From Oryzisolibacter sp. LB2S (GTDB lineage: Bacteria > Pseudomonadota > Gammaproteobacteria > Burkholderiales > Burkholderiaceae_C): 64,000 nucleotides of DNA. A model generated the notes under the pieces. The model saw only the letters and a program-made list of their open reading frames with translations. It made no database searches and was not told the origin of the DNA. This document shows, in pieces, positions 11,415 to 19,894 of the stretch (its first letter is position 1; the number at the start of each line of letters is the position of its first letter). A program made the translations under genes and the position numbers. Where the stretch lies: contig NZ_CP160388.1 in the NCBI RefSeq assembly GCF_040732315.1, forward strand, positions 2,508,494-2,572,493, read 5' to 3'.

Positions 11415-12800
11415 TCAGGTACCTGCGTTGCGCGCAGCCTCGGGGGTGAACATCGAAGGTGTCAAGTCACCCTTGTTCAGGATCGGGCCGATGGGGCGCT
11501 CCTGGAACAGGTTGTAGGCCGCGTAGCCGCCGGAGTTCAGGTCGTAGTAGAAGCTCGTGCCGGCGTGGAAGGTATTGGCGTCGAATGCGTAGTAGTAGTT
11601 GATCAGCGCATGCTGCCACAGCTGGCCACGTGCGTCGAAATAGTCGCTCACCAGGGCCTGGCCCGTGTCCTCGTCGATGAACAGCACGCGCTTGCCGTAC
11701 ACGTGGCGATAGCCCTCCTTGAGCGTGGCCTCCAGCACCCAGACGCGGCGCAGCTCATAGCGCATGAAGTCAGGGTTGGCGTGGCCGGGCTTGAGCAGGT
11801 CGGCGTACTTGACCGTGTTCGCGTGGATCTTGTACGAATTGGCGGGGACGTAGATTTCCTTCTTGCCCACCATCTTCCAATTGTAGCGCACGGGCGAGCC
11901 ATTGAACAAACGATCCTGGTCGATGGTCATCTTGCCGCCGGTGCCGCCCATGGGCTGGTCAAAGCCGTACTCGGGCACCTGGCGCACGCGGCGCGTGCCG
12001 GGGTCATAGCTCCAGGTCAGGCGCTTGTCCTTGCCGAAGTCGACCGGCTCGGCGTTCACGGACACCGTGCCCTTGTCGCGCTCGGGCAGGATGGTCACGT
12101 TCATGCCCTGCGCCATCAGGCCGACCAGGGGTTTGCCTGCCTCAGAGGGCGCATCGAGCAGATCCAGACTGCGGTTGTACATGCGTCCCCAGGCCACCGT
12201 GCCGTCCGCCAGCACGTTGGCGTTGTCGCGGATGGTGTTCTCATTGAAGGCGCGGAACGGCAGCAGGTTGTTGAACGCGAGCTCCAGGCCCGTCTTCGGG
12301 ATCGGGAAGGGTAGCGCGCCCTTGACGGCGTTTTCCACGCCCATGCCGGATGCAGCCATCACGGCGTTCTGCGCGTTCTTCTTGGCCGATTCGCAGACGA
12401 AGTCCGGGAAGCGGAAGTCACGATGACCCGGATAGACCGGCATGCGGTAGGTCTTGGGGTACTTGGCAAACAAGGCCTTCTGGCCATCGGTCAGGCGCTC
12501 GGCGTACTGCGACAGGTTCTCTGCCGTGATGGTGAACAGGGGCTTCTCGTCCTTGTAGGGATCGACGGGATGCTGGCCCACATGGGGCTTGTAGTCGATG
12601 CCCGGAGGCGTGCCCAGCCACTTGCCCGTGAACTCGGGCACGCCGCTGGCGGTACCGGCCTTTTCACCGCCGGTGCAGGTCAGGGACTTGCCCAGCTTGT
12701 CCACCTCTTCGGGCGAGGCCTTGGCACAGGCTGCGCCACCGGCCATCAGGCCCAGGGCCAGCACGGCCAGCACGCTGGGCTTTACGGTCATCTTCATCAT
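11415..12800 (-). CDS. DUF1329 family (LolB-like) exported protein
   Basis: Predicted periplasmic or outer-membrane-associated protein of 461 residues with a signal peptide (VLAVLALGLMAGGAACA). Family features include KPHVGQHPVDPYKDEKPLFTITAENL near the N terminus and RRVWVLEATLK and YYDLNSGGYAA near the C terminus. DUF1329 proteins resemble lipoprotein-sorting LolA/LolB folds and occur with DUF1302 barrels and RND exporters in clusters for steroids and other hydrophobic compounds. Two adjacent ATGs (12800 and 12797) are possible, with AAGGAG upstream. I used the first. It is transcribed alone, from a promoter region carrying operator copy 3. Confidence 0.9.
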   Translation of the reverse strand: MMKMTVKPSVLAVLALGLMAGGAACAKASPEEVDKLGKSLTCTGGEKAGTASGVPEFTGKWLGTPPGIDYKPHVGQHPVDPYKDEKPLFTITAENLSQYAERLTDGQKALFAKYPKTYRMPVYPGHRDFRFPDFVCESAKKNAQNAVMAASGMGVENAVKGALPFPIPKTGLELAFNNLLPFRAFNENTIRDNANVLADGTVAWGRMYNRSLDLLDAPSEAGKPLVGLMAQGMNVTILPERDKGTVSVNAEPVDFGKDKRLTWSYDPGTRRVRQVPEYGFDQPMGGTGGKMTIDQDRLFNGSPVRYNWKMVGKKEIYVPANSYKIHANTVKYADLLKPGHANPDFMRYELRRVWVLEATLKEGYRHVYGKRVLFIDEDTGQALVSDYFDARGQLWQHALINYYYAFDANTFHAGTSFYYDLNSGGYAAYNLFQERPIGPILNKGDLTPSMFTPEAARNAGT

Positions 12801-12941
12801 CGTCTCCTTGTCGTCAAATTCCTGCGATCGCCGGCACATGTGCCGACCGAGTTCCATGGCCCTTGCGGGGTTGAGCTCATGCACCCCCAGGGCCACTGGC
12901 ATGCATGGTGCGAATGATTGTGGGTTGCTCTGGTTCCACAC

Positions 12942-12961
12942 TCATCGTCAAACAGGACTAG
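12942..12961. promoter_or_regulatory. Putative steroid-regulon operator, copy 3
   Basis: TCATCGTCAAACAGGACTAG, with the same TCATCGTC-N6-GAC frame as the other copies. It is 142 bp upstream of the DUF1329 start and just past the 3' end of the enoyl-CoA hydratase gene, so DUF1329 is the only gene it can serve. Confidence 0.6.
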
Positions 12962-12990
12962 GCGGTTTCCCTAGCCGCACTTGGGGCCCA

Positions 12991-13803
12991 TCACCGCCCC
13001 TCGAAACGCGGCTTGCGCTTCTCTATGAAGGCCTGCATGCCCTCCTTTTGATCCTGCGTGGCAAACAGCAGCTGATTGGCCTTGCGCTCGAGCATCAGCG
13101 CCGCATCCAGCGACGCGTCCATGCCCGCGAGCACCACTTCCTTGATCTGCATGACCGCCAGCGGCGGCATGGCGGCGATCAGCGCGGCAAGCTTGAGTGC
13201 CTCGGGCAGCACCTCGGCGTCGGGCAGCACCTGGCTGACCAGGCCCATGACCTGCGCCTCGGGCGCCGACACGGGCCGTCCCGACAGCAGCATGCGCATG
13301 GCGTTGAACTTGCCCACGGCGCGCACCAGGCGCTGCGTGCCGCCTATGCCGGGCATGATGCCGATGCGGATCTCGGGCTGTGCAAAGCTTGCGCCCTCGC
13401 CCGCGAGGATGATGTCGCAGTGCATGGCCAGCTCGGCGCCGCCGCCGAAGGCGTAGCCGCACACGGCGGCGATGATGGGCTTGGGGCAGCGCTCGATGGG
13501 CGCCCACACGCGCTCGGTGTGACGCCGCATGATCTCTATGGGGCCGCAGCCCTCCATGCTCTTGATGTCGCCGCCCGCGGCAAAGACCTTGTCGCCGCCG
13601 GTCAGCACGATGGCGCGCACGCGCTCGTCCTCGGCCAGCGCCGTGAAGGCGCGCGACAGCGCCGCCTGCAGCGGCAGGCTCAGCGCATTCGTGGCCTCGG
13701 GCCGGTGCAGCGTGACCAGGGCCACGCCGCCGTCGAGCAGCTGCACGCGCAGCTCGGGCGTACACAGATCGGTCACAAGATATTCATCGACAGCAACATG
13801 CAT
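12991..13803 (-). CDS. Enoyl-CoA hydratase/isomerase family protein
   Basis: Crotonase-fold enzyme of 270 residues acting on acyl-CoA thioesters. The oxyanion-hole loop GGDKVFAAGGDIKSM and the core CGYAFGGGAELAMHCDIILA are conserved. Both glutamates expected in hydratases are present (the Glu of GGGAELA and that of FAQPEIRIGIMPGIGGTQRL). The C-terminal helix ends IEKRKPRFEGR, typical of hydratases. The substrate is probably an enoyl-CoA from steroid side-chain or ring breakdown, inferred from context. The ATG at 13803 begins MHVAVDEYLV. It is divergent from the SDR gene with operator copy 4 between them. Confidence 0.9.
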   Translation of the reverse strand: MHVAVDEYLVTDLCTPELRVQLLDGGVALVTLHRPEATNALSLPLQAALSRAFTALAEDERVRAIVLTGGDKVFAAGGDIKSMEGCGPIEIMRRHTERVWAPIERCPKPIIAAVCGYAFGGGAELAMHCDIILAGEGASFAQPEIRIGIMPGIGGTQRLVRAVGKFNAMRMLLSGRPVSAPEAQVMGLVSQVLPDAEVLPEALKLAALIAAMPPLAVMQIKEVVLAGMDASLDAALMLERKANQLLFATQDQKEGMQAFIEKRKPRFEGR

Positions 13804-13917
13804 GGGCGCTTCCTGGCTGGGCGCCAGGCCAGTGATGGGTTGGCAATTTTGATAGCCGCCGGCCACCACAGGTGGTCGACGGGGACGGCGTGATGGTCGT
13901 TTCGCAGGGGTGACGCG

Positions 13918-13937
13918 GCATCGTCCGATTGGACGTA
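13918..13937. promoter_or_regulatory. Putative steroid-regulon operator, copy 4
   Basis: GCATCGTCCGATTGGACGTA contains TCGTCC-GATT-GGACG, matching copy 1 on both palindrome arms. It lies between the divergent enoyl-CoA hydratase (start 13803) and SDR (start 13973) genes, about 36 bp from the SDR start at the head of the side-chain operon. Confidence 0.6.
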
Positions 13938-13972
13938 TCTGGACCGGGGGTGGATTTCTATATTTCTCCTCC

Positions 13973-14764
13973 ATGAACCCGCAACAGGACTATCAACAAC
14001 AGGTCGTGCTCGTCACCGGCGGCACCAAGGGCATAGGCCGGGCCATTGCCGAGGGCTTTCTGGCCGCAGGCGCCACCGTGGTGGTGTGCGCGCGCCAGCA
14101 GCCCGAGCAGCTGCCCAGCCACGGCGCGCGCAGCGCCGAGTTCGAGGCCTGCGACGTGCGCGAGGCCACGGCCCTGCAGGCGCTGGTGCAGACCATCGTG
14201 CAGCGCCATGGGCGACTGGACGTGGTGGTGCACAACGCCGGCGGCAGCCCGGCCGTGGACGCCGCCACCGTCTCGCCGCGCTTTCACGAGGGCGTGATCC
14301 GCCTGAACCTGCTGGCCGCGCTGCACATGGCGCAGGCGGCCAATGCCGTGATGCAGCAGCAGGAGAGCGGCGGCGTGATCGTGCTGATCGGCAGCATCAG
14401 CGCGCTGCGCCCCTCGCCCGGCACGGCGGCCTATGGCGCCGCCAAGGCGGCGGTGCTGAGTCTCACCTCATCGCTGGCCGTGGAGTGGGCGCCCAAGGTG
14501 CGCGTGGTCGCCGTCAGCCCGGGCCTGGTGCGCACCGAACAGTCGCACCTGCACTTCGGCGACGAGCAGGGCATTGCCAACGTCGCCGCCACCATTCCCG
14601 CGGGGCGCCTGGCCGAGCCCGAGGACATCGCCAACGCCTGCCTGTTCGTGGCCTCGCCCCAGGCGTCCTACATGAGCGGCAGCAACCTGCTGCTGCACGG
14701 CGGCGGCGAGCGGCCGGCCTTTCTGGCCGCAGCCCACAACACCACCCCGCATGGTCAGTCCTGA
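13973..14764 (+). CDS. SDR family oxidoreductase
   Basis: NAD(P)-dependent short-chain dehydrogenase of 263 residues. The cofactor motif is TGGTKGIGRA, followed by the NAG segment (VVVHNAGG). The catalytic Ser lies in IGSISA and the Tyr-x3-Lys in AAYGAAKAA. The C terminus YMSGSNLLLHGGGERP is typical. It is the first gene of the long plus-strand operon. A role in oxidising a hydroxyl of a steroid or side-chain intermediate is likely from context, but the substrate cannot be read from sequence. CTCCTCC lies directly upstream of the ATG. Confidence 0.88.
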   Translation: MNPQQDYQQQVVLVTGGTKGIGRAIAEGFLAAGATVVVCARQQPEQLPSHGARSAEFEACDVREATALQALVQTIVQRHGRLDVVVHNAGGSPAVDAATVSPRFHEGVIRLNLLAALHMAQAANAVMQQQESGGVIVLIGSISALRPSPGTAAYGAAKAAVLSLTSSLAVEWAPKVRVVAVSPGLVRTEQSHLHFGDEQGIANVAATIPAGRLAEPEDIANACLFVASPQASYMSGSNLLLHGGGERPAFLAAAHNTTPHGQS

Positions 14765-14799
14765 CCCTGCGACCACACCGAACGACAAAGGAGCTAACA

Positions 14800-15759
14800 G
14801 TGGCTGAACCCGCATGGATGCAAGAAGTCCGCGCCCTGGTGGGCAAGGAATACGGGCGCGTGTACGCCTGGGACCCGGTCAACGCGCCGATGATTCGCCA
14901 GTGGTGCGAGCTCATGGGCACCGAGGTGCCGTACGACGAGGATGGCAATGTGCTCGCCCCGCCGGCGATGCTGCAGGTGTGGTGCATGGAGGGGCCTGTG
15001 GCCAACAACTACCCGCCCGGCTCCACCACCGAGAACCCCTACGAGGCGCTCAAGCTCATCGAGGCCCAGGGCTTCCCCTCGGTCGTCGCCGTGAACTCCG
15101 AACTGACGTTCGAGCGCTATCTGCGCGAGGGCGAGAAGCTCTACTACACCACGCGCCTGGACAGCGTGGGCGAGGAAAAGACCACGGGCCTGGGCACGGG
15201 CTATTTCGTCACGCTCATCATGAGCTACTTCTCGCAGGGCGAGGCCAAAGGCGCCCCGGACGAGAAGGTCGGCGAACTGCTGTTTCGCGTCTTCAAGTTC
15301 CGCCCGGCCAACCCGGTCAAGCCGGCCACGGACGCGCCCGCTGCAAAGCCGAAGGCCATCCCGCGCTCGGCCCCCGGCATCAGCGACGACACGCGCTTCT
15401 TCTGGGACGGCGCGCGCGAGGGCAAGCTCCTCATCCAGCGCTGCAAGGGCTGCAACACCTTGCGCCACCCGCCGGGCCCGGTCTGCCCGCATTGCCACAG
15501 CTTCGAGTGGGACACGGTCGAGGCCAGCGGCAAGGGCACGGTGTACTCCTTCGTCGTCATGCACTACCCCGAGGTGCCGCCGTTCGAATACCCCAACCCC
15601 GTGGGCCTGATCGAGCTCGACGAGGGCACACGCCTGATCGCGCAGATCGTCGGCATCAAGAGCTCCGAGGTGCAGATAGGCCAGCGCGTGCAGGTGGAGT
15701 TCAACGCCTTCAACGACGGCGAGCTCGTGCTGCCGCAGTTCCGCCCCATCGCCGCCTGA
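14800..15759 (+). CDS. MaoC-like/DUF35 fusion protein, ChsH2-like
   Basis: Two-domain protein of 319 residues. Residues ~1-160 form a MaoC-like hot-dog domain. Residues ~190-319 form a DUF35 domain with a rubredoxin-like zinc site (CKGCNTLRHPPGPVCPHC) and an OB fold. This is the architecture of mycobacterial ChsH2, whose hot-dog half pairs with ChsH1 to hydrate the steroid C3 side-chain enoyl-CoA and whose DUF35 half binds the aldolase Ltp2. Here the ChsH1-like and Ltp2-like genes lie two and three genes downstream. The start is GTG at 14800 with AAGGAG eight bases upstream. Function is inferred by architecture and synteny. Confidence 0.88.
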   Translation: MAEPAWMQEVRALVGKEYGRVYAWDPVNAPMIRQWCELMGTEVPYDEDGNVLAPPAMLQVWCMEGPVANNYPPGSTTENPYEALKLIEAQGFPSVVAVNSELTFERYLREGEKLYYTTRLDSVGEEKTTGLGTGYFVTLIMSYFSQGEAKGAPDEKVGELLFRVFKFRPANPVKPATDAPAAKPKAIPRSAPGISDDTRFFWDGAREGKLLIQRCKGCNTLRHPPGPVCPHCHSFEWDTVEASGKGTVYSFVVMHYPEVPPFEYPNPVGLIELDEGTRLIAQIVGIKSSEVQIGQRVQVEFNAFNDGELVLPQFRPIAA

Positions 15760-15769
15760 GGCCAGCGCC

Positions 15770-16897
15770 ATGGACTTTCAACTCACCGAAGACCAGCGCG
15801 CCTTCGCCGACATGGCGCAGAGCCTGTTCGCCGACTACTGCAGCGACGACCAGCTGCGCGCGCACGACACCTCGGGCGCGCCCTACCAGCAGGCGCTGTG
15901 GCAGCAATGCGTGGCCGCGGGCCTGCACGGCATCACCGTGCCCGAGGAGCATGGCGGCCTGGGCCTGGGAATGACCGAGCTCATGGCCGTGCTCGAACAA
16001 CAGGGCCGCGCCCTGGCCCTGGTGCCGCTGTGGGAGCAGCAGCTCGCCGCTGCCACGCTGGCGCGCTTTGGCGGCGCCGCCCTGCAGCCGGCCCTGGCCG
16101 CCCTGATGGCGGGCGAGATCGCCGCCGTCTCGCTCGCGGGCCTGGCGCAGTCGCGTGGCTGCACGCTGCGCCTGGCGCGCCGGGTGGACGGCTGGATCCT
16201 GCAGGGAAGCAGCCCCGCCGTGCCGCTGGCGGCTGCTGCCCGCCACGCACTGCTCGTCGCCCAGGCCGAGGACGGCCCGCGCCTGGTCTGGCTCGCGCTC
16301 GATGCCGCGGGCATCACACGCACGCCGGGCCAGAGCCAGCACCACCAGGAGATTGCCGACCTGCAGTTTGATGGCGTGGCGCTCGCGGACGACGCCGTGC
16401 TGCCGCCCGCGGCCATCGCCTGGCTTGAGCCGCGCGCCATCGCCGCGCTGGCATCCATTCAGCTGGGCGTGACGGCCGAGCAGCTGCGCCGCACCGTGGA
16501 ATACGTGAGCGAGCGCAAGCAGTTCGACCGCCCCATTGGCAGCTTTCAGCTCGTCGCCGGGCAGATGGCCGACGGCCACATCGCGCTCGAGGCCCTGCGC
16601 AGCAGCCTCTGGCAGCTCGTCTACCGCCTGGATGCGGGCCTGGGCGCCAAGCCCCAGGCCCACGCCGTGCGCGCCCTGGCCAACGACACGGGCCTGAACG
16701 TGGGGCGCGTCGCGCAGCACGTGCATGGCGGCATGGGGGTCGATGTGACCTACCCGATCCACCGCTTCCTTTACTGGAGCCGCGCGCTGGCCGTCGCGCT
16801 GGGCGGCTCCGAGCACCACCTGGCCGCCCTGGGCGACTGGCTGGCCGACAACGACAACCTGGGATGGAAATATGACCTCGCCGAAGATGAACTCTGA
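15770..16897 (+). CDS. Acyl-CoA dehydrogenase, steroid side-chain type (FadE29-like)
   Basis: Flavin-dependent acyl-CoA dehydrogenase subunit of 375 residues, starting MDFQLTEDQRAFADMAQSLF. The C-terminal domain has SERKQFDRPIGSFQLVAGQMAD and QHVHGGMGVDVTYPIHRF. The central FAD-contact loop lacks the usual SEP..GSD motif, as in one subunit of the heterotetrameric steroid dehydrogenases (ChsE1-ChsE2 type) in which FAD sites are shared between unlike subunits. The position between the ChsH2- and ChsH1-like genes supports dehydrogenation of the 3-carbon side-chain acyl-CoA. The likely partner is the protein at 18678. Confidence 0.88.
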   Translation: MDFQLTEDQRAFADMAQSLFADYCSDDQLRAHDTSGAPYQQALWQQCVAAGLHGITVPEEHGGLGLGMTELMAVLEQQGRALALVPLWEQQLAAATLARFGGAALQPALAALMAGEIAAVSLAGLAQSRGCTLRLARRVDGWILQGSSPAVPLAAAARHALLVAQAEDGPRLVWLALDAAGITRTPGQSQHHQEIADLQFDGVALADDAVLPPAAIAWLEPRAIAALASIQLGVTAEQLRRTVEYVSERKQFDRPIGSFQLVAGQMADGHIALEALRSSLWQLVYRLDAGLGAKPQAHAVRALANDTGLNVGRVAQHVHGGMGVDVTYPIHRFLYWSRALAVALGGSEHHLAALGDWLADNDNLGWKYDLAEDEL

Positions 16898-17306
16898 GCA
16901 ACGCCGCTTCAATGACGTGCTGCTGGGCGACGAACTGCCCACTCTGGCCGTGCCGATCACGGTGCAGCTGATCGCCGGCGGCGCCATCGCCACGCGCGAC
17001 TACTTCCCCGGCCACATGGACAAGGACGCCGCCCAGGCCCTGGGCTCGCCCCATGTATTCATGAACATCCTGACCACCAACGGTCTGGTGCAGCGCTTCG
17101 TCGAGTCCTGGGCCGGCGGCGCCGGTGCTCCCCTGCGCGACCTCAAGATCAAGCTGGGCGCGCCCAACTACCCCGGCGACACCATGACCTTCAGTGGCAG
17201 CGTGACCGACAAGCGCGAGAGCGACCGCACGGTCGAGGTCACGCTCAAGGGCAAGAACCAGTACGGCAACCACGTCACCGGCACGGTGCGCGTGGGCCTG
17301 GCCTGA
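16872..17306 (+). CDS. MaoC-like hydratase subunit, ChsH1-like
   Basis: Single hot-dog-fold protein of 144 residues. The catalytic Asp-x4-His pair of MaoC hydratases is visible as Asp43-His48 in RDYFPGHMDKDAAQ, followed by the conserved VFMNILTTNGLVQRFV helix seen in ChsH1. It would supply the active site and pair with the inactive-type hot-dog domain of the protein at 14800. The ATG at 16872 overlaps the preceding dehydrogenase gene by 26 bp. An ATG at 16887 is a less likely start. Confidence 0.87.
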   Translation: MTSPKMNSEQRRFNDVLLGDELPTLAVPITVQLIAGGAIATRDYFPGHMDKDAAQALGSPHVFMNILTTNGLVQRFVESWAGGAGAPLRDLKIKLGAPNYPGDTMTFSGSVTDKRESDRTVEVTLKGKNQYGNHVTGTVRVGLA

Positions 17307-17339
17307 CCGACCACAGCGACAGCGCAGGAGAGACAAGCA

Positions 17340-18518
17340 ATGAGTGAACCGAACATTTCCGGCCGCGCCGCCATCGTCGGTCTGGGCGCCACCGAGTTTT
17401 CCAAGAATTCCGGCCGCACCGAGCTGCGCCTGGCCATGGAGGCCACGCTGGCCGCGCTGGCCGACGCCGGCATAGACCCGAGCGAGGTCGAGGGCTTCAG
17501 CTCCTACAGCGTGGACAAGGTGCCCGAGTACGAGATCGCGCGCCTGCTGGGCGCCAAGAGCGTCAAGTTCTTCTCGCAGATCCCGCATGGCGGCGGCGCG
17601 GCCTGCGCGCCGGTGCTGCACGCCGCCATGGCCGTGGCCACGGGCCTGGCCAAGACCGTCGTGGTCTACCGCGCCATGAACGAGCGCAGCTGGTACCGCT
17701 TCGGCACCGGCAGCTACGGCTTCGGCAGCACGCCCATCTTCGACAACGTGAACTACGGCTGGTACATGCCGCACGGCTTTCACACGCCGGCGGCCTGGGT
17801 GGGCATGTTTGCGCGCCGCTACATGCACCGCTATGGCGCGACCAGCGAGGACTTTGGCCGCGTGGCCGTGGCCGTGCGCGACTTTGCCGCCACCAACCCT
17901 GCCGCGTTCTTCTACCAAAAGCCCATCACGCTGGCCGAGCACCAGGCATCGAAGTGGATCGCCGAGCCCCTGCACCTGCTCGACTGCTGCCAGGAAAGCG
18001 ACGGCGCCGTGGCCATGGTGATCACCAGCAGCGAGCGCGCACGCGACATGAAGAACAGGCCCGTGGTCATCAAGGCCGCCTCGCAGGGCATCACCGAGGG
18101 CCAGCAGAGCATGACCTCGTTCTTCCGCGAGGACATCACCGGCCTGCCCGAGATGGGCGTGGTCGCCCGCGAGCTGTATGCGCAGTCGGGCCTCGGCCCG
18201 CAGGACTTCCAGACCGCGGTGATCTACGACCACTTCACGCCCTTTGTGCTCGCGCAGCTCGAGGAATTCGGCTTCTGCCCGCGCGGCGAGGCCAAGGAAT
18301 TCGTGCGCGCCGGCCACCACGCACGCGGCGGCAAGCTGCCCATCAACACCCATGGCGGGCAGCTCGGCGAGGCCTACATCCACGGCTTCAACGGCGTGGC
18401 CGAAGCCGTGCGCCAGGTGCGCGGCACGGCCGTGAACCAGGTGGCCGACGTACGCAATGTGCTGGTCACGGCCGGCACCGGCGTGCCCACCAGCGGTTTG
18501 ATTCTGGGCGCGGCCTGA
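17340..18518 (+). CDS. Thiolase-like steroid side-chain aldolase, Ltp2-like
   Basis: Thiolase-superfamily lipid-transfer protein of 392 residues. It lacks a thiolase nucleophilic Cys at the usual place and instead has the segment YDHFTPFVL (Tyr296) and GEAYIHGFNG (Tyr346). These correspond, with an offset of two, to the two tyrosines I recall as catalytic in Ltp2 (294 and 344). Ltp2 performs retro-aldol cleavage releasing propionyl-CoA from the 22-hydroxy-acyl-CoA and leaving a 17-keto steroid. It works in complex with the DUF35 domain of ChsH2, encoded here at 14800. The GHHARGGKLPINTHGG loop is typical of the family. Confidence 0.9.
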   Translation: MSEPNISGRAAIVGLGATEFSKNSGRTELRLAMEATLAALADAGIDPSEVEGFSSYSVDKVPEYEIARLLGAKSVKFFSQIPHGGGAACAPVLHAAMAVATGLAKTVVVYRAMNERSWYRFGTGSYGFGSTPIFDNVNYGWYMPHGFHTPAAWVGMFARRYMHRYGATSEDFGRVAVAVRDFAATNPAAFFYQKPITLAEHQASKWIAEPLHLLDCCQESDGAVAMVITSSERARDMKNRPVVIKAASQGITEGQQSMTSFFREDITGLPEMGVVARELYAQSGLGPQDFQTAVIYDHFTPFVLAQLEEFGFCPRGEAKEFVRAGHHARGGKLPINTHGGQLGEAYIHGFNGVAEAVRQVRGTAVNQVADVRNVLVTAGTGVPTSGLILGAA

Positions 18519-18563
18519 TGCGCCACCCGCCCCTCGCGGGGGGCGGGCAGCCAAGGCCGGCTT

Positions 18564-18624
18564 ATTTAGTCAAATCAGGCTCCAACCCATACCAGATAAG
18601 CGCAAGCAGCTATCAACAACGTAG
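18564..18624 (+). repeat. Dispersed short repeat, intergenic copy
   Basis: Contains GGCTCCAACCC, then ATAAGCGCAAGCAGCTATCA, the same layout as the copy in moeA. It fills most of the 159-bp gap between the Ltp2-like and dehydrogenase genes. In the frame used by the genic copies it also reads open (GSNPYQISASSYQQ). Confidence 0.75.
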
Positions 18625-18677
18625 TAATCACGACTACCCCTGCCTGCCCCCATTGCACAAGAAAGCGGCCCCAGCCC

Positions 18678-19859
18678 ATGTTTGTCGATCTCACCCCCGA
18701 GCAGCACCGCCTGCGCCTGCGCGTGCGTGACTATTTCAACGCCCTGATGACGCCCGAGCTGCGCGTGCGCATGCGCGGCGCCGAGGGCGGCGAGGAGTAC
18801 CGCCAGATCGTGCGCCAGATGGGCCGCGACGGCTGGCTGGCCGTGGGCTGGCCCAAGGAGTACGGCGGCCAGGGCCTGTCGGCCACCGAGCAGCTGATCT
18901 TCTTCGAGGAGGCCAACATCGCCGGTGCCCCCCTGCCCTTCGTGACCATCAGCACCGTGGGCCCGGCGCTCATGGCCCATGGCTCGGCGAAGCAGAAGGC
19001 CGAGTTCCTGCCCGGCATCGCGGCCGGCGAGACGCTGTTCGCCATCGGCTACTCCGAGCCCCAGGCGGGCTCGGACCTGGCCACGCTCAAGACCCAGGCG
19101 CGCCTGGAGGGCGACCTGCAGACGGGCCATTTCGTCGTCAACGGCAGCAAGCTGTGGACCTCGAGCATCGAGTCGGCCGACCACATCTGGCTGGCCGTGC
19201 GCACCAGTGCGGACCTGCCGCGCCACAAGGGCATCTCCATCATGATTGCCGACACCAGCGCGGCCGGCTTCTCGCACACGCTGATCGAGACCGTGGGCAA
19301 CTACACGGCCGCCACCTACTACGACAACGTGCAGGTGCCCGCCGAGCGCCTCGTGGGCGAGCTGCACGGCGGCTGGAAGCTCATCACCGCGCAGCTCAAC
19401 CATGAGCGCCTGGGCCTGGGCTCATGGTCCGACAAGGTCTTCGGCCCGTTTGCCAAGGTGCTGGCCTGGGCCAAGGCGCGCGACGAGCAGGGCCAGCGCG
19501 CCATCGACCAGCCCTGGGTGCGCCGCTCGCTGGCCGAGTGCTACACGCGCCTGGAGGCCATGCGCATCACCAACTTCCGCATCGCGGCCGACCTGGAGGC
19601 CGGCGGCATGGACGTGGCCCTGGCCTCGACCACCAAGGTCTATGGCACCGAGAGCGTGCTCGAGATCCTGCGCCGCCTGATGGACATCGTGGGCTCAAGC
19701 GCCCTGGTGCGCGCGGGCAGCAGCGCCTCCTACCTGCTCGGCGAGCTCGAGTACGAGATCCGCGCCAACACCATCAACACCTTTGGCGGCGGCGTCAACG
19801 AAATCCAGCGCGAGCTGATCGCCCAGTTCGGCCTGGGCATGCCGCGCCCGGTGCGCTGA
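18678..19859 (+). CDS. Acyl-CoA dehydrogenase, steroid side-chain type (FadE28-like)
   Basis: Flavin-dependent dehydrogenase of 393 residues starting MFVDLTPEQHRLRLRVRDYF. It has the FAD loop GYSEPQAGSDLATLKTQA and the binding segment VVNGSKLWTSSIESADHIWL, followed by NHERLGLG and the C-terminal NTFGGGVNEIQRELIAQFGLG. It probably forms the FAD-binding half of an alpha2beta2 complex with the protein at 15770, as ChsE1-ChsE2 do. The gap before the gene holds a dispersed repeat, which may partly separate this gene from the upstream block. Confidence 0.88.
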   Translation: MFVDLTPEQHRLRLRVRDYFNALMTPELRVRMRGAEGGEEYRQIVRQMGRDGWLAVGWPKEYGGQGLSATEQLIFFEEANIAGAPLPFVTISTVGPALMAHGSAKQKAEFLPGIAAGETLFAIGYSEPQAGSDLATLKTQARLEGDLQTGHFVVNGSKLWTSSIESADHIWLAVRTSADLPRHKGISIMIADTSAAGFSHTLIETVGNYTAATYYDNVQVPAERLVGELHGGWKLITAQLNHERLGLGSWSDKVFGPFAKVLAWAKARDEQGQRAIDQPWVRRSLAECYTRLEAMRITNFRIAADLEAGGMDVALASTTKVYGTESVLEILRRLMDIVGSSALVRAGSSASYLLGELEYEIRANTINTFGGGVNEIQRELIAQFGLGMPRPVR

Positions 19860-19894
19860 CGCCTCTGCCCCCTACGACAAGCCAGGGAGACAGC

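Noticed and set aside
13840-13880. Possible further copy of the dispersed repeat (TTTTGATAGC)
   Set aside because: Only about ten bases match and the TCCAGCGC and AAGCGC parts are missing.
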